Shown here piece by piece: positions 32,445 to 42,911 of a DNA stretch of 64,000 nucleotides. Source of the DNA: Batillaria attramentaria. Lineage: Eukaryota; Mollusca; Gastropoda; Batillariidae. Below the pieces are notes generated by a model. The model searched no databases, was not told the DNA's origin, and worked only from the letters and a program-made list of their open reading frames with translations. Location of the stretch: the NCBI GenBank assembly GCA_018292915.2, contig JACVVK020000001.1:4297501-4361500 (forward strand). Direction: 5' to 3'. The stretch's first letter is position 1. Every line of letters begins with the position of its first letter. The translations under genes and the position numbers were made by a program.

Positions 32445-32838
32445 AGATTTTGTATTGTGTAGGCGCTTTCCCCAATTTCTTTAACTGGCTCAAAGTGCAG
32501 CGACCTGAACCCAACACGCACGCTAACGTGAATCACACGCATAATTATTCTCCCACACACTGGTCATGAACTCATTACAATCACGCGTTGCAAAGAGGTA
32601 GCTAGCTCAGCGACTTAAATTTCAGAATTTACAATTGCATTCATTTCAAATTTTGTGGGCTGAACATTTCCGAAGCAGAGGGGGAGGAAGCCGGTGTACC
32701 CGGAGAGAACCCCCGACGATCGACCCGAATGAACGGTGCCACGTACGAGAGAGACAGTTTCTATGACCCATGTGAGACTCGAGCCTGACCTCGCACTGGT
32801 GAAAAAGATCTTAACCACGAGACCACCGAGCACCCCAG
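32341..32838 (-). mobile_element. SINE family B with expanded trinucleotide tail
   Basis: The tail is an unusually long (GAC)n(AAC)n array (32358-32443, plus-strand reading). The body and head run to 32838. TCTAACCAC-type A-box text (CTTAACCACGAGACCACCG on plus) is retained. Confidence 0.9.
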
Positions 32839-32867
32839 TGTTCTCCAACCAGCTGTTTTCAAAGGCA

Positions 32868-33178
32868 TAATTATGTGCACAAATGTTCTGTTGTAAAGCT
32901 CTGTTTTTTTGGTTTTTTTTTGTTTTTTTGTTGAGACGCTAGGTATAAGTAGGGCAAATTCTGTGTGGAAGGTCAGTGAAATGTACACAAATGTTCTGTT
33001 GTAAAGTTCTGTTTGTAATTTTTTGAGACGCTAGGTATAAATAGGGCAAATTACTTCTGTGTGGAAGGTCAGTGAAATGTACACAAAAATTAATGTTCTG
33101 TTGTAAAGTAATTTGTTGAGACGCTAGGTATAAATAGGGCAAATTACTTCTGTGTAGAAGGTCAGTGAAATGTACACG
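32868..33178 (+). repeat. Tandem array, ~93-bp unit, three copies plus a partial
   Basis: GAGACGCTAGGTATAARTAG recurs at 32933, 33025 and 33118. Each is followed by GGTCAGTGAAATGTACAC and AATGTTCTGTTGTAAAG. It starts with a partial unit at 32875 near the SINE B head. Confidence 0.95.
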
Positions 33179-33385
33179 TCCGGGGTTTCTGCTGGTGACT
33201 GATGGCGCGCGGTTGTCTCCCGTGTGACCTTGGGCAAAGTTCCTGGGGAGTACAGGCGGCTAACCTCCTGGATCTCACCAGGACAATCCAGTGTACTTCC
33301 GGCTTTGACTGTCTGTCGCTGTCTGTCTTTCCCTCCCGTTCTACCATCATTACGATCTTCCTTGTGTCTTTGCCGTACCCTTGAT

Positions 33386-33497
33386 CCCGCCTGGGGCCAA
33401 ATATTTAATTGTGCTGGCCTTTTCCTCGATACCCCGTCTTTGATATCACCCATACGTGGTGGAAGAGGACGTTAAACTCCCAAACACCCACCCACCC
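33386..33497 (+). mobile_element. SINE family A, 5'-truncated, 16-bp TSD
   Basis: TTGCCGTACCCTTGAT (33370-33385) and TTGCCATACCCTTGAT (33498-33513) flank a copy beginning at the B-box end. 5' truncation with a TSD is typical of incomplete reverse transcription. Confidence 0.93.
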
Positions 33498-33521
33498 TTG
33501 CCATACCCTTGATTGTGTCAA

Positions 33522-33862
33522 TAAATAAATCGACCAACGTCCACAAAGAATACAACTGTAAATTCAGACGCACTCATTAATCCCTCCTTCCTTAAGTGGT
33601 AAAGGATGTTAAACCCCCAAACACCCACCGACCCCCACCCCTCCTTCTTTAAATTCATCTCCTCCTCCCTCCCCGCCACTGCCTCCCACTACCCTCTCCC
33701 TCACCCTCACCATCGATCCGGATCCAGTTTTGACTCTCCGGGGTCAGAGATTTCGGTTTTGTTGGTGGCAAAAGTTCGTTTTGAGTCGTACGTTGACGTG
33801 TGTATGGCTGCAACTACGTCGTCGCCGTCACCACATTTGATCTATTTCTCTCCCGTATAAAG
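33522..33862 (+). repeat. Interspersed repeat R8, copy 2
   Basis: AAATAAATCGACCAACGTCC through TTTTGAGTCGTACGTTGACG and TTTGATCTATTTCTCTCCCG. A family A tail scrap (AAAGGATGTTAAACCCCCAA, 33601-33620) sits where copy 1 holds its SINE. Confidence 0.85.
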
Positions 33863-33881
33863 TATGCCAAACAGGAATAAA

Positions 33882-33885
<4 letters not shown>

Positions 33886-33915
<30 letters not shown>

Positions 33916-33955
33916 ATTAACTCTTTCAACGCAGTGGCGTCCGTGCGCACTGCAC

Positions 33956-33993
<38 letters not shown>

Positions 33994-34025
33994 TTACTCT
34001 GAACAGTCCTATGTCTAATCTGTTG

Positions 34026-34056
<31 letters not shown>

Positions 34057-34160
34057 CTTCCACCACTACCATCTGGTCACGTATTCACCGGAGCTTGTAG
34101 GGGCCGCCGGCCTATCAATAAAGTGTCTTGAGTCTCTCTCTCTCTCTCTCTCTTAGGCGC
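33886..34160. repeat. Cluster of short (CT)n, (GT)n and (AT)n microsatellites
   Basis: (CT)n 33884-33912, (GT)n 33958-33988, (AT)n 34028-34055 and (CT)n 34134-34153, separated by unique DNA. Confidence 0.93.
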
Positions 34161-34171
34161 CGTCTCCAGTC

Positions 34172-34282
34172 CTCATAATAATAATATAACATTCTTATAT
34201 AGCGCAGTATCCCCAGGAGGTGAGCTCAACGCGCTTTACAATTTCTGACTAAACTAATATGAATCTACAACTCATACTGGTA

Positions 34283-34353
<71 letters not shown>

Positions 34354-34703
34354 GCCATTTCACCAGCAACAGGGCTCAGGATGGGTCAAGATCTGTTGTG
34401 AAACTAGTCATAGGACAGTCTGAACAAGAAGGTTTTCAGTTTGGCTTTAAAATCAAGTAAGTCAGAAGCATTTCGAATGCACTGGGGAAGAGAATTCCAA
34501 ATTACAGGGGCTTGATACTGAAATGAACGTTGTCCAAAGGATTTAGTGTAGGTCTTAGGTACAACAAGAAGGCGTTCGGAGCTAGAGCTCACCTCATCAC
34601 CCGAATCCGCTTGTCTGTGCACACGCGATGTGCGTGCGGTCTTTCCTGCCCTCACACTTTGGCCGGGGCTTTCTGTTTGCCGAAAGATTGCCAACTGTCC
34701 CAC
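34172..34703 (-). pseudogene. CR1/L2-like LINE, C-terminal ORF2 fragment and 3' UTR
   Basis: The 99-codon minus-strand frame (34703-34404) ends in FQYQAPVIWNSLPQCIRNAS and DFKAKLKTFLFRLSYD, the classic C-terminus of CR1/L2-group ORF2. The 3' UTR contains (CA)n (34286-34350) and ends AAAGCGCGTTGAGCTCACC...GCGCTATATAAGAATG with an (ATT)-type tail at 34172-34190. It is 5'-truncated: nothing upstream of about 34703 matches RT. Confidence 0.85.
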
Positions 34704-35020
34704 AGAAATTGGGTTTACGGCACAGCACTAGATACTCATATACATGGGAGTTTCGGACAGTTATTCTGTAAACCCCCGTGATTGTGAGGCTCGGGTTTTG
34801 GGGGGGAACTGGGCTTCTCTTGGAGATTAGTTTTCAGCGGAGGCCAGCGTCCCGTGAAACTGCGTGACCAGACTGCACTGCGCAAGTCTGGTGAAACTGG
34901 TAGTGCTGAGGTGAATGTCTGTCTGTCCATTTCTTTTAAGGAATATTGCTCGGGTTTTTTGTTTGTTTTTGTTGTTGTTGTTGTTGGGTTTTTTTCAACC
35001 AGCAAACGAGGATCTAGGGG
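34704..35020. other. Unassigned sequence
   Basis: No gene; GTT repeats near 34962-34986. Confidence 0.45.
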
Positions 35021-35038
35021 ATATTTTTTTCGGGGGGG

Positions 35039-35196
35039 GGGGGGGGGCAACATCCTTATCCAGCACATACGGGTGATACCAAAGACTGGGCAACGATGAA
35101 AAGGCCAGCACAAATATCTGGCCCCAGCCGGGAAACGAACGCACGACCCGAGCATAAGAAGTCCAACGCTCTACCGTTCGGCCACCCCGGCTCCCT
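35039..35196 (-). mobile_element. SINE family A with G-run at its 3' end
   Basis: Complete head. On the minus strand the tail is replaced by a C16 run (35032-35047 reads as G on plus) followed by A-rich DNA. The SINE tail has turned into a C-run/A-run junction. Confidence 0.92.
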
Positions 35197-35298
35197 AGAA
35201 ACTACGAAGAGGGGAGGGGACGGGTGACTCTAATAATAAGAACGTGTCAAAACTCGAACACTTTAACGACCCAGAAACAGTGAGGCATCAAATAAGGG

Positions 35299-35479
35299 TG
35301 GGTGGGGAAGTGTTTGGGAGTTTAACGTCATTTTCCATCGCGTATGGGTGATACCAAAGACGGGGCAACGGGAAAAAGGCCAGTACAAATATTTGGCCCC
35401 AGCCAGGATTCGAACTCACGACCAGAGCATTGAAAGTACAACGTTCTACCATTCGGCTATCCCCCCCCCCTCCCCCATG
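35299..35479 (-). mobile_element. SINE family A, 9-bp TSD
   Basis: AAATAAGGG at 35290-35298 and 35480-35488. The head's 5' edge is a C-run (35461-35475). Confidence 0.93.
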
Positions 35480-35654
35480 AAATAAGGGCAAATTACCTTT
35501 TCCAAATATGGAAATATGAACCCTCATGCACGTACAGTTGAAAAGTGATGGGAGACAAAGAAGCATCACCCGTTCTATACCCGTTCTATGCATTGACATT
35601 ATATATGAACACTAGTGAATCATCCCCAGCGGTCTAATATCTTACCCTGTGATG

Positions 35655-36004
35655 TGTGTGGGTGGATGCGGGTGCTTGTGCGAGCTCAGAAGATAGGATG
35701 TGTGTGGATGAAGGATCTATACGTAGAGAGAGCTGTTATCTGTGATCTGTATTCTGTGTTAGGCCTGCCCCTCCTTTTTAACTGTTATTCTTAGTGCGTG
35801 TTTAACATAGTTTAATGTGAGGCAATGCCAGTGCTTCTTCTCTTTAAATTGTGTTTTAGCCAATGACTGAGTGTGTGAATGTGTATATGTATTATATGGT
35901 ATGTTTGTGTATATCAATTGTGTTTTATTATCAAGAGGAGCAAAGCAAATTCTTCTTAATTGTAACTAAGAAGCAATAAATCTATCTTATCTTATCTTAT
36001 CTTA
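35655..36004 (+). mobile_element. Probable LINE 3' UTR with (TATCT)n tail
   Basis: Ends AAGAAGCAATAAATCTATCT followed by TTATC repeats (35977-36004). An AATAAA-like signal before a pentanucleotide tail is common in LINE 3' ends. No coding part remains. Confidence 0.45.
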
Positions 36005-36445
36005 TCATCGACCCCCCCCCCCCTCCGCACACACACACGCACACACAGCACCATCAGCCCCACTTCCCACCCCTCCCCATACCACAGAAGTGTGTTGTCC
36101 ATGATCTCGGGCACTATCCTGCACTGAGTGATGCCCAGCATCCATGCAGCAGCCACGGCTTTATAGCCGGGTGTCACATGATCAACACCTCCCTGTGCCA
36201 CGTGCCCTCTCCCCTGTCCGCGTGTCATAAATCACCGGCCGGCGCCCTCTGTCGGCATCGATTGGCGCTTGTCTCACCCTGCGACACGATGGCGCAGCTG
36301 AGTAGAGTTTCCAAAATGTGGGTAGACCGGAAGTTCTGCCCTCGTTGCCCTTTCACTCTGTCGGCAGACACTCAGTCCCTGTCATAGGTCCTGGACTAAG
36401 ACACCGTACGAGAGTGTTGTTAAAGTTTTACTGGTATTAGTACTA

Positions 36446-36489
36446 TTGGGGGGGGGGGGGGGTGGGGGGGGGGGTGGGGGGGGGGGGAG
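36446..36489. repeat. Poly-G tract (G-quadruplex capable)
   Basis: G16 T G12 T G13 with only three interruptions, adjacent to the 3' end of a family A SINE. Confidence 0.95.
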
Positions 36490-36638
36490 AGTGGGTGGGT
36501 GGGTGTTTAGGAGTTTAACGTCCTTTTCCACCGCGTGAGGGTGATATCAAAGAGGGGGCAACGAAAAAAAGGCCAGGACAAATATTTGGCCTCAACCGGG
36601 TTTCGAACTCACGACCCGAGCATTGAGAGTCCAGCACG
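36490..36638 (-). mobile_element. SINE family A, head truncated
   Basis: Homology ends at GAGCATTGAGAGTCCAGCAC, just before the A box. Confidence 0.9.
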
Positions 36639-36697
36639 GGGTTGGGGAGAGAAGGAGAGCGGACGGGCTGGTGATGCTGTTCCTGGTGGTCATCCTT

Positions 36698-37218
36698 CAC
36701 GTTTCAGGTCTTTCAACGTATAAGCGCATTCCTGTATAATACGCCAGATGCAGTTCACGTTTCAGATCTTTCAACGTATAAGCGCATTCCTGTATAATAC
36801 GCCAGATGCAGTTCACGTTTCAGATCTTTCAACGTATAAGCGCATTCCTGTATAATACGCCAGATGCAGTTCACGTTTCAGATCTTTCAACGTATAAGCG
36901 CATTCCTGTATAATACGCCAGATGCAGTTCACGTTTCAGATCTTTCAACGTATAAGCGCATTCCTGTATAATACGCCAGATGCAGTTCACGTTTCAGATC
37001 TTTCAACGTATAAGCGCATTCCTGTATAATACGCCAGATGCAGTTCACGTTTCAGATCTTTCAACGTATAAGCGCATTCCTGTATAATACGCCAGATGCA
37101 GTTCACGTTTCAGATCTTTCAACGTATAAGCGCATTCCTGTATAATACGCCAGATGCAGTTCACGTTTCAGGTCTTTCAACGTATAAGCGCATTCCTGTA
37201 TAATACGCCAGATGCAGT
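36698..37218 (+). repeat. Minisatellite: nine 58-bp units, almost identical
   Basis: Units start at 36698, 36756, 36814, 36872, 36930, 36988, 37046, 37104 and 37162. Each begins CACGTTTCAGRTCTTTCAAC and ends ATACGCCAGATGCAGTT. The seven inner units appear identical. The first and last share G (GGTCTT) where the others have A (GATCTT). A weaker repeat (GACCCGGG...TTCCAGCC) follows at 37250-37330. Confidence 0.98.
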
Positions 37219-37490
37219 CCCAGGCTCGCTTTAATCCGGGGCACCGCAAGCCTCGAGCTGAATTGACCCGGGATACTTCCAGCCGCAAGCTGTTTTGACC
37301 CGGGTCACTTCCAGCCTCAAGCCGCATTGGAACAAAGAGGACAGGCGGGTCTCTTGTGCTTCTACTAGCATTAGTACTATTGGGACGGTAGAGTCACAGC
37401 GAGACTATGTGTTGGGCAATTTGTGCCGAATTGTGCCGTCCTTTGTGAAAGTTTAGTGGTTTCTATCCCTTTTATGTCGCTTTTATTTGT

Positions 37491-37520
37491 AGGTAGGTAG
37501 GTAGGTAGGTAGATAAGTAG

Positions 37521-37568
<48 letters not shown>
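37491..37568. repeat. (GTAG)n then (GA)n microsatellite
   Basis: Five or six GTAG units then about 27 GA units. Confidence 0.97.
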
Positions 37569-37569
<1 letters not shown>

Positions 37570-37715
37570 CAGTTTGCATAATAGTGGCTTGAAGTGCAGC
37601 TTCTAGTGATCTGAAGATTTCACTAATTGTTTACTTGTGCGAATTGTATTGCAATAAACCTGTTTAAACCAAGTAAAACTGCGATTTGCATGAGCTTTTA
37701 AGACGTAAGACTTCT
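37569..37715 (+). repeat. Repeat R11, copy 1, with a 50-bp insertion
   Basis: CAGTTTGCATAATAGTGGCT, GTGATCTGAAGATTTCA and AGTAAAACTGCGATTT match 44165-44240. Between GATTTCA and AGTAAAACTG this copy carries ~50 bp (37620-37671) ending in TGCAATAAACCTGTTTAAAC. That resembles a short LINE 3' tail also seen at 43390-43415. Confidence 0.75.
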
Positions 37716-38165
37716 ACTCAAGGATAATGCTGAAAGATGTTTCACTAGCTTAAATGCCCATTTCCCCCTATAATTCCCAAAGACACTTCGCGTGAGACTA
37801 AGGCTTTTCGTGAAAACAACTGACAGCCCACACCGGCTGTGGGTAAATGCTGGATCTGCTTGTGGGGGTGAGCTTGCGGCGACCTAAATCTTCCTCCTAC
37901 GGTCATCGGATACAGTAATAAACAGAAGGTACTAATGGTCAGTCTCCACGTTAGAGCGTTCCAGCTTTCAAGGGGGACTCCAACCCACTACTTGCCATTA
38001 ACTGCGCAAGTGCAGCTATGAATTTTAACTTAAGGTGCGACTTCCAATTTTCGCTTTGATGTCGAGGCATTTTCAAAAAGTTGAGGATGAACACTTTAGG
38101 CAAACTCTTCACGTGTCAGTTTTGTGTTTCAAACGACAATGGCACGGCTCGTTAAACTACAGGGT
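37716..38165. other. Unassigned sequence
   Basis: No gene recognised. Confidence 0.45.
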
Positions 38166-38260
38166 ACAGTCAATCAAGTCAAGTCTTCTTTTCTTGATCC
38201 TCAAGGGGCATTAGAAAGAAAGAAAATGCAGCTTCTTCGTCGTCGTCGTTCACTAGATGG
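38166..38260 (-). mobile_element. Possible LINE 3' end
   Basis: Minus-strand reading GAGGATCAAGAAAAGAAGAC then TTGACTTGATTGAC is a common LINE 3'-terminus style with a short repeated tail. No coding part is seen. Confidence 0.35.
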
Positions 38261-39028
38261 AGATGCACGTCTCCCGTACGAATACAGCCGTCATCCGTAG
38301 GTCCTCCACGCAAATCAACCCTTCTCTAAAGCTCAGGGTTGATTTGCATCTTGGATCAAAATACTCGTCGGTATCCCACAGTTTGATGGGGAATAACTGC
38401 TAATCATCAAGTTTAACTTGAAAGTTCAGGGCACCTTGCAATGCAAATGGTGGCGCCCTATTTGCAACTTGAAACGTGGACGGCGACCATAAGCAACCGC
38501 ACTGAGTGTGGCGGCTGGGGCTTTCCAGTAAGTAGGGCTAAGTAGATTGAATTCAGACCTAACACCAGAGACAATCCTTCTGCACACAAAAGCGTTTTAC
38601 GCTAATGACCAGTGACCAGAGAGTGAGACAGGTGAAGGACGAAACAGCCCACGCTCCTCCGGAGGGAACTGGATGCCCGCCCACGAAAGCCAGAGAGCAT
38701 TAAAACGCGTGCAAATGTCTGCACAACGAATTAAGTTTCTCAGCTGCCAGCTTGTTGGTGTTAGTCTATTTGCTGGGGCGTACTTCCCCAGGAGTCGGCT
38801 GGCCCAAATTTCCTCAGGGAAAATTCTATGGGAACAGTTGACAAAATTTGCCAGCAGAATAAATGCGCATTCTTATATTTAACCTTGTCTGAGCAAGTCT
38901 TGCGTAGCACTTCGGCGAAAAAAAAAAAAAAAAAGCCGAATGAATCGTCAGAATGTCAACGATGATGTAGAATGCATACAGTGTGCACTGATGTGCAAAA
39001 CTTAACGCCTGATTTGTTCATTATTACG
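38261..39028. other. Unassigned sequence
   Basis: No gene recognised; A17 run at 38920-38936. Confidence 0.45.
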
Positions 39029-39196
39029 GGGAGCCGAGTGGTAAAGCGTTGGACTTGCAATGCTCGGGTCGTGAGTTCGATTCCCGGATGGGTCCAGATA
39101 TTTGTGCTGGCCTATTTCTCGTTGCCCCGTCGTTGACTAATATCATCCCTACATGGTCGAAAAAGACGTTAAATCCCCTTAAACACCTACCCACCC
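39029..39196 (+). mobile_element. SINE family A, A box shortened
   Basis: GGGGAGCCGAGTGGTAAAGC lacks about 8 bp of the head; the rest is complete. Confidence 0.92.
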
Positions 39197-39347
39197 TCTT
39201 CTGTGTTACAGATCACAACGTTATAAAACAATAGTCCAAATCCAACATCGGTTCATTCACATACAGGGTTTGAGGTTCAAAACTGACATGTCCCCATTGC
39301 CGGTCAGCTCGCATCTAGCTGATCATTGGTAGATCTAAAGTCACATG

Positions 39348-39521
39348 AAAAAAAAAAAAAGTTGGGGAAATTCGGTGTACGCTCTCCGAGGGAAGCGCGC
39401 CGCCACATGAATTTGACTCGATTTGATGAGGACTGAAAAATCCCCACCAGGGGGATTCGAACTCGGTTCTTCAGAACCTGCAGACCGCGGAAGGACGCCT
39501 TAACCACTTGGTCAAATCCTC
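39348..39521 (-). mobile_element. SINE family D, tRNA-Leu/Ser-like head
   Basis: The minus-strand sequence from 39521 has GACCAAGTGGTTAAGGCG (A box, class II tRNA style), a variable-arm-like GGTTCTGAAGAACC hairpin and GAGTTCGAATCCCC (B box). A non-tRNA body follows to a T-run (A-run at 39348-39360 on plus). The body after the B box shows this is not a simple tRNA gene, and no introns or paired acceptor stem were confirmed. Single copy here. Confidence 0.6.
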
Positions 39522-39529
39522 TTTTAGGT

Positions 39530-40130
39530 ACTTGAAAATCCGCGTCAGTGTAAGCATTTGCGTGCCACTCCTCTCAGCGCCTCATTATTGAGACACAAAA
39601 GCCCGATATGAACCCGACTGGCACTATAAACCTCGGCCACTGACCCGTTCAGCGAGTGCGGCGCCTGCTTGCGTGAGATTCCTTCATTTGTTCACGACCA
39701 CGGGCCGAGGGGGTCGACGCACGCTTGAGTTGGTATGCAAAGTAGAGCGTCAGTGGACGCACAACGCTCTTCGCGGGCCTAAACAATAATCTTCGGCTAG
39801 CACGTGCCCGAAACAGTAATTGAAAAAGGCGCGCCCGCGAAGAGGGTTTGCACCTCCGCCGTACAAGTGTTTCATCTCGCTCGCGTCTTGGACTGCGTCA
39901 CTGGCGGGAAATCAAAACCTGTGGGTGTATGGGGTTAGTCCGCCACCTTCGACAAGTAGAATGAAAAACTCCCACAAACAATACCATTGCCATCAGTTAT
40001 TATCTTCTGCAAAACGTACTTAACTAATCAGCCTATTAATTGATTGATTTACCTATTCTGTCCGTTTCCCCGGAGTTGCTCTTACGCTTGAAGTTGAATC
40101 TGGTTTAGCTGCACATTGGAACGAGCTAAC
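39530..40130. other. Unassigned sequence
   Basis: No gene recognised. Confidence 0.45.
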
Positions 40131-40478
40131 TGCCCCCCCCCCCACCCCCCAGACCAGCCCACGGGAAGTAACTGCGCGACACGAGTGATGTCCCTTTTGG
40201 TCTCAGCAGTATTTTACTGTCTATGCTGTGGCGTCTACAAAATATCAGGCAGCACACTTCACTGAAAAAAAGAAAAAAGAAAAAAAAACAAAAACCCAGC
40301 AACAACAACAACAACAAACCCAAAAAGTCCATTCAAAACAGAAGCAAGACGTGTCGACAAGCTGCATGACAAACTGCATTCGAAAACTAATGCTTAACTC
40401 TGCAAGTTCGCTGACGTGGCATACTTGCCAAACTCACATACTGAAATAACTGAAAACTATGAACTTTGTTATTCATGC

Positions 40479-40658
40479 GGGTGGGTGGGTGGGTGGGTGT
40501 TTGGTGGTTTCACGTCCTTTTCCATCAGGTACGGGTGATATCAAAGACGGGGCAACGATAAAAAAGCCAGCACAAATATTTGGCCCCAGCCGGGATACGA
40601 ACTCACGACCCGAGCATTGAGAGTCCAGCACTCTACCATTCGGCCACCCCGGCTCCCC
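40479..40658 (-). mobile_element. SINE family A, full-length, 12-bp TSD
   Basis: TGTTATTCATGC at 40467-40478 and 40659-40670, perfect. (GGGT)n at 40479-40499 is the complement of the tail. Confidence 0.97.
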
Positions 40659-40871
40659 TGTTATTCATGCCCTGAACATACCCAAGAATAGGTCACCAAT
40701 CACGTTAGGTCTGCCACAATTATTTCAAAACATAAACAATCTTTTTTCCCACCCAAACCCCCAAAATTGGAGTCAAAAGCACTGTATAAACTCGAGGAAA
40801 ACAAGGGAAATGTATTTTATCAATACAGGTCCTCTTACTACTCTGTAACCTGCTCATTAATTTGGAGTTGT

Positions 40872-41012
40872 CTTTTAATCCTCGGGTCGTGAGTTCGAAT
40901 CCTGGCTGGGGTCTAATATTTGTGCTGGCCCTTCTCTCCTTGCCCCATCTTTGATATTGCCCATACGTGGTGGAATTGGACTCTAAACTCCCAAACACCC
41001 ACCCACCCACCT
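40872..41012 (+). mobile_element. SINE family A, 5'-truncated
   Basis: Begins at CTCGGGTCGTGAGTTCGAAT; core, and tail with (CCCA)n, are complete. Confidence 0.9.
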
Positions 41013-41302
41013 TATATGACATTCTGTCGACTGCTCCCCCCCCCCTCCCCAACACACACACACCCCATTTGCCTCGCGCGAAAAGTGATGGAGGCTTGTC
41101 CAAAAAAAGCGGACATTTTATGTAGGTCATCATGTTCTCATTATACAACAGCGAACCTTTGCCGTTCTTTCCATTCAGCTGGTTTTGGGGGAAAAAAAAC
41201 AAAAAACATTCATGGCGTAGTATTCCTAATCTGTTGAATATTTTACCATACAAATGCCGCATGACCGGGCTCTCCTGCCCCAGACGGAAGCGTGTACGTT
41301 TC

Positions 41303-41303
<1 letters not shown>

Positions 41304-41373
<70 letters not shown>
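41304..41373. repeat. (GT)n microsatellite
   Basis: About 35 GT units. Confidence 0.98.
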
Positions 41374-41375
<2 letters not shown>

Positions 41376-41568
41376 CGGTAGGTCTAGGTTTCAGGGGCAC
41401 TACGTAGCGAGAACACTACAATTCAACATCACTGGCTACATTTGCTGGCAAACAGTGTAGAGCGATAAAAAAACTTTTGACACCACTCGCCAGTGCAATA
41501 CTTTCAGTGAGTTATCAATGAGTGCTTTACGTCCGAAAGTAGTAAGGAAACAGAGAGCGAAAGTGTGA

Positions 41569-41929
41569 GTTACGACCACAGACCTAAAAAAAAGATAGAC
41601 CCTCTGCGGTGCTGGAAGTGTGACGCCGCCGCGCGCCATGTTGCGAGTACCTGGAAGTGCCAGACGCTATCAGCTGTTTACATAGTGCGCATAGCATTGG
41701 TCAGACGCTATCAGCTGTTTATATAGCGCGCATAGCATTGGTCCGCTTTATCTTACGTCACATTTCTGATGACGTCTTTCTAAAGAACTTTGTATTTCGA
41801 ACGAGGCGTCCTGTACACAGAGCCTTTGAGTTCTGGTATTCGCAAGATGGCCGCGATAGCGACACTCGGAAGCAGCGGTGGCAGCGTTCGGCGGTGGGTC
41901 TGTCTTTTTTTTAGGTCTGTGGTTACGAC
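41569..41929. mobile_element. MITE-like inverted-repeat element
   Basis: The left end has GACCACAGACCTAAAAAAAA then GATAGACCC (from 41575). The right end inverted has AACCACAGACCTAAAAAAAA then GACAGACCC. GC-rich inner arms follow (GCGCGCCATGTTGCGAGTAC versus the inverse of GTATTCGCAAGATGGCCGCG). Total ~361 bp. The interior holds a 41-bp tandem duplication. No transposase. The superfamily is unknown. Confidence 0.85.
41661..41742 (+). repeat. 41-bp tandem duplication
   Basis: CAGACGCTATCAGCTGTTTA starts at 41661 and 41702; the units differ at two or three positions. Confidence 0.95.
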
Positions 41930-42098
41930 TTTTCACAACCCCGGCACTCGGTGGTTTACGAGTTCACAAAAACACACTCCAGTTACGTCATTAGTCAAAG
42001 ACGTGTAGAAAGTGGATCATTTCAAACATTTAGAACTCATACGTCAAGGCCGGTGCATATTGTTCATTCTTCGGGGGTGACATTTTGTTTTACTTTGA

Positions 42099-42141
42099 TC
42101 ACGAAAAAAAAAGAAGAAAAAAAAAAGAAGAAAAAAAGAAG
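42099..42141. repeat. A/G-rich (AAAAAAGAAG)n tract
   Basis: Purine-only simple repeat. Confidence 0.9.
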
Positions 42142-42398
42142 ATAACGCAAAGAAATCTCTGCGAAGTATTTGTGAGTGCACGTTCGAGTGACAGTACATG
42201 AGCATATGCTTTGAATGATATTTTTCTTAACATCAAGCACTTTCAACTGCTCTACGCACCATTTTCTCACAAATCAGTGCGCAGAATTTTTGGGGGGTAC
42301 ACAGGTCACTAGTCACCCTACCGGTAGTGAGAAAAATAACATGTCGCAGAAAAATGTATGCTGCTACAAGAAAGAGTCTTAATGCTCGTGGTATATAC

Positions 42399-42549
42399 AG
42401 CTTACATAATTCGTTCTCGTGGTTTACCACGAAAGAAACCACTCGGCGTTTCAATTTTTGCCGTAGCTATCGAACCTACGGCTACGGAAAAAAAAAAAAC
42501 ACCGAGTGGTTTCTTTCGTGGTAAACCACGAGAACTAATCACGTAAGCT
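42399..42549. mobile_element. 151-bp palindromic element
   Basis: GTTCTCGTGGTTTACCACGA and AAGAAACCACTCGG (42413-42446) are repeated exactly in inverted order at 42502-42535. Shorter outer arms AGCTTAC (42399) / GTAAGCT (42543) extend the match. Inside, CCGTAG...CTACGG makes an inner hairpin, and each arm contains CGTGGTTTACCACG, itself a palindrome. Probably a foldback/MITE; no TSD recognised. Confidence 0.88.
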
Positions 42550-42854
42550 CTATTTACGGGGCTTTGGGCAAATATCGATAAAAGTCTATGGCGCAGTTAG
42601 CACTAAATCACCTGTAAGTCTGCGGACACGAAGCCGCTCGAGTCTTGATGCCTTCGCAAAGTTCAGTTCCGTTCAAGATGACATCTCCTGAACCTGCCTG
42701 CTTCCAGTATCTGCTTCCAGTATCTGCTTCACTGTCAATTACTGTTCTTGTAACGCTTAACGCTGTCGCCAGCTTTCTGAGATTACCTACACCTACAATC
42801 ACTTATCTCTTCCACTGTACAAGATACATTCAGGACAGTGCATCAAACTGTACA

Positions 42855-42911
<57 letters not shown>

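Noticed and set aside
33187..33290. CORE-SINE (MIR-like) fragment from GTGTGACCTTGGGCAAAGTT
   Set aside because: The match to the remembered CORE motif is about 17 bp, and the rest does not align. Too short without a search.
36698..37218. CRISPR array
   Set aside because: The 58-bp units are contiguous and identical, with no unique spacers, and the genome is animal-like.
39440..39521. A genuine tRNA-Leu or tRNA-Ser gene on the minus strand
   Set aside because: The class II-like head continues into a body ending in a homopolymer, and the acceptor stem does not pair well. It was listed as a SINE with moderate confidence instead.
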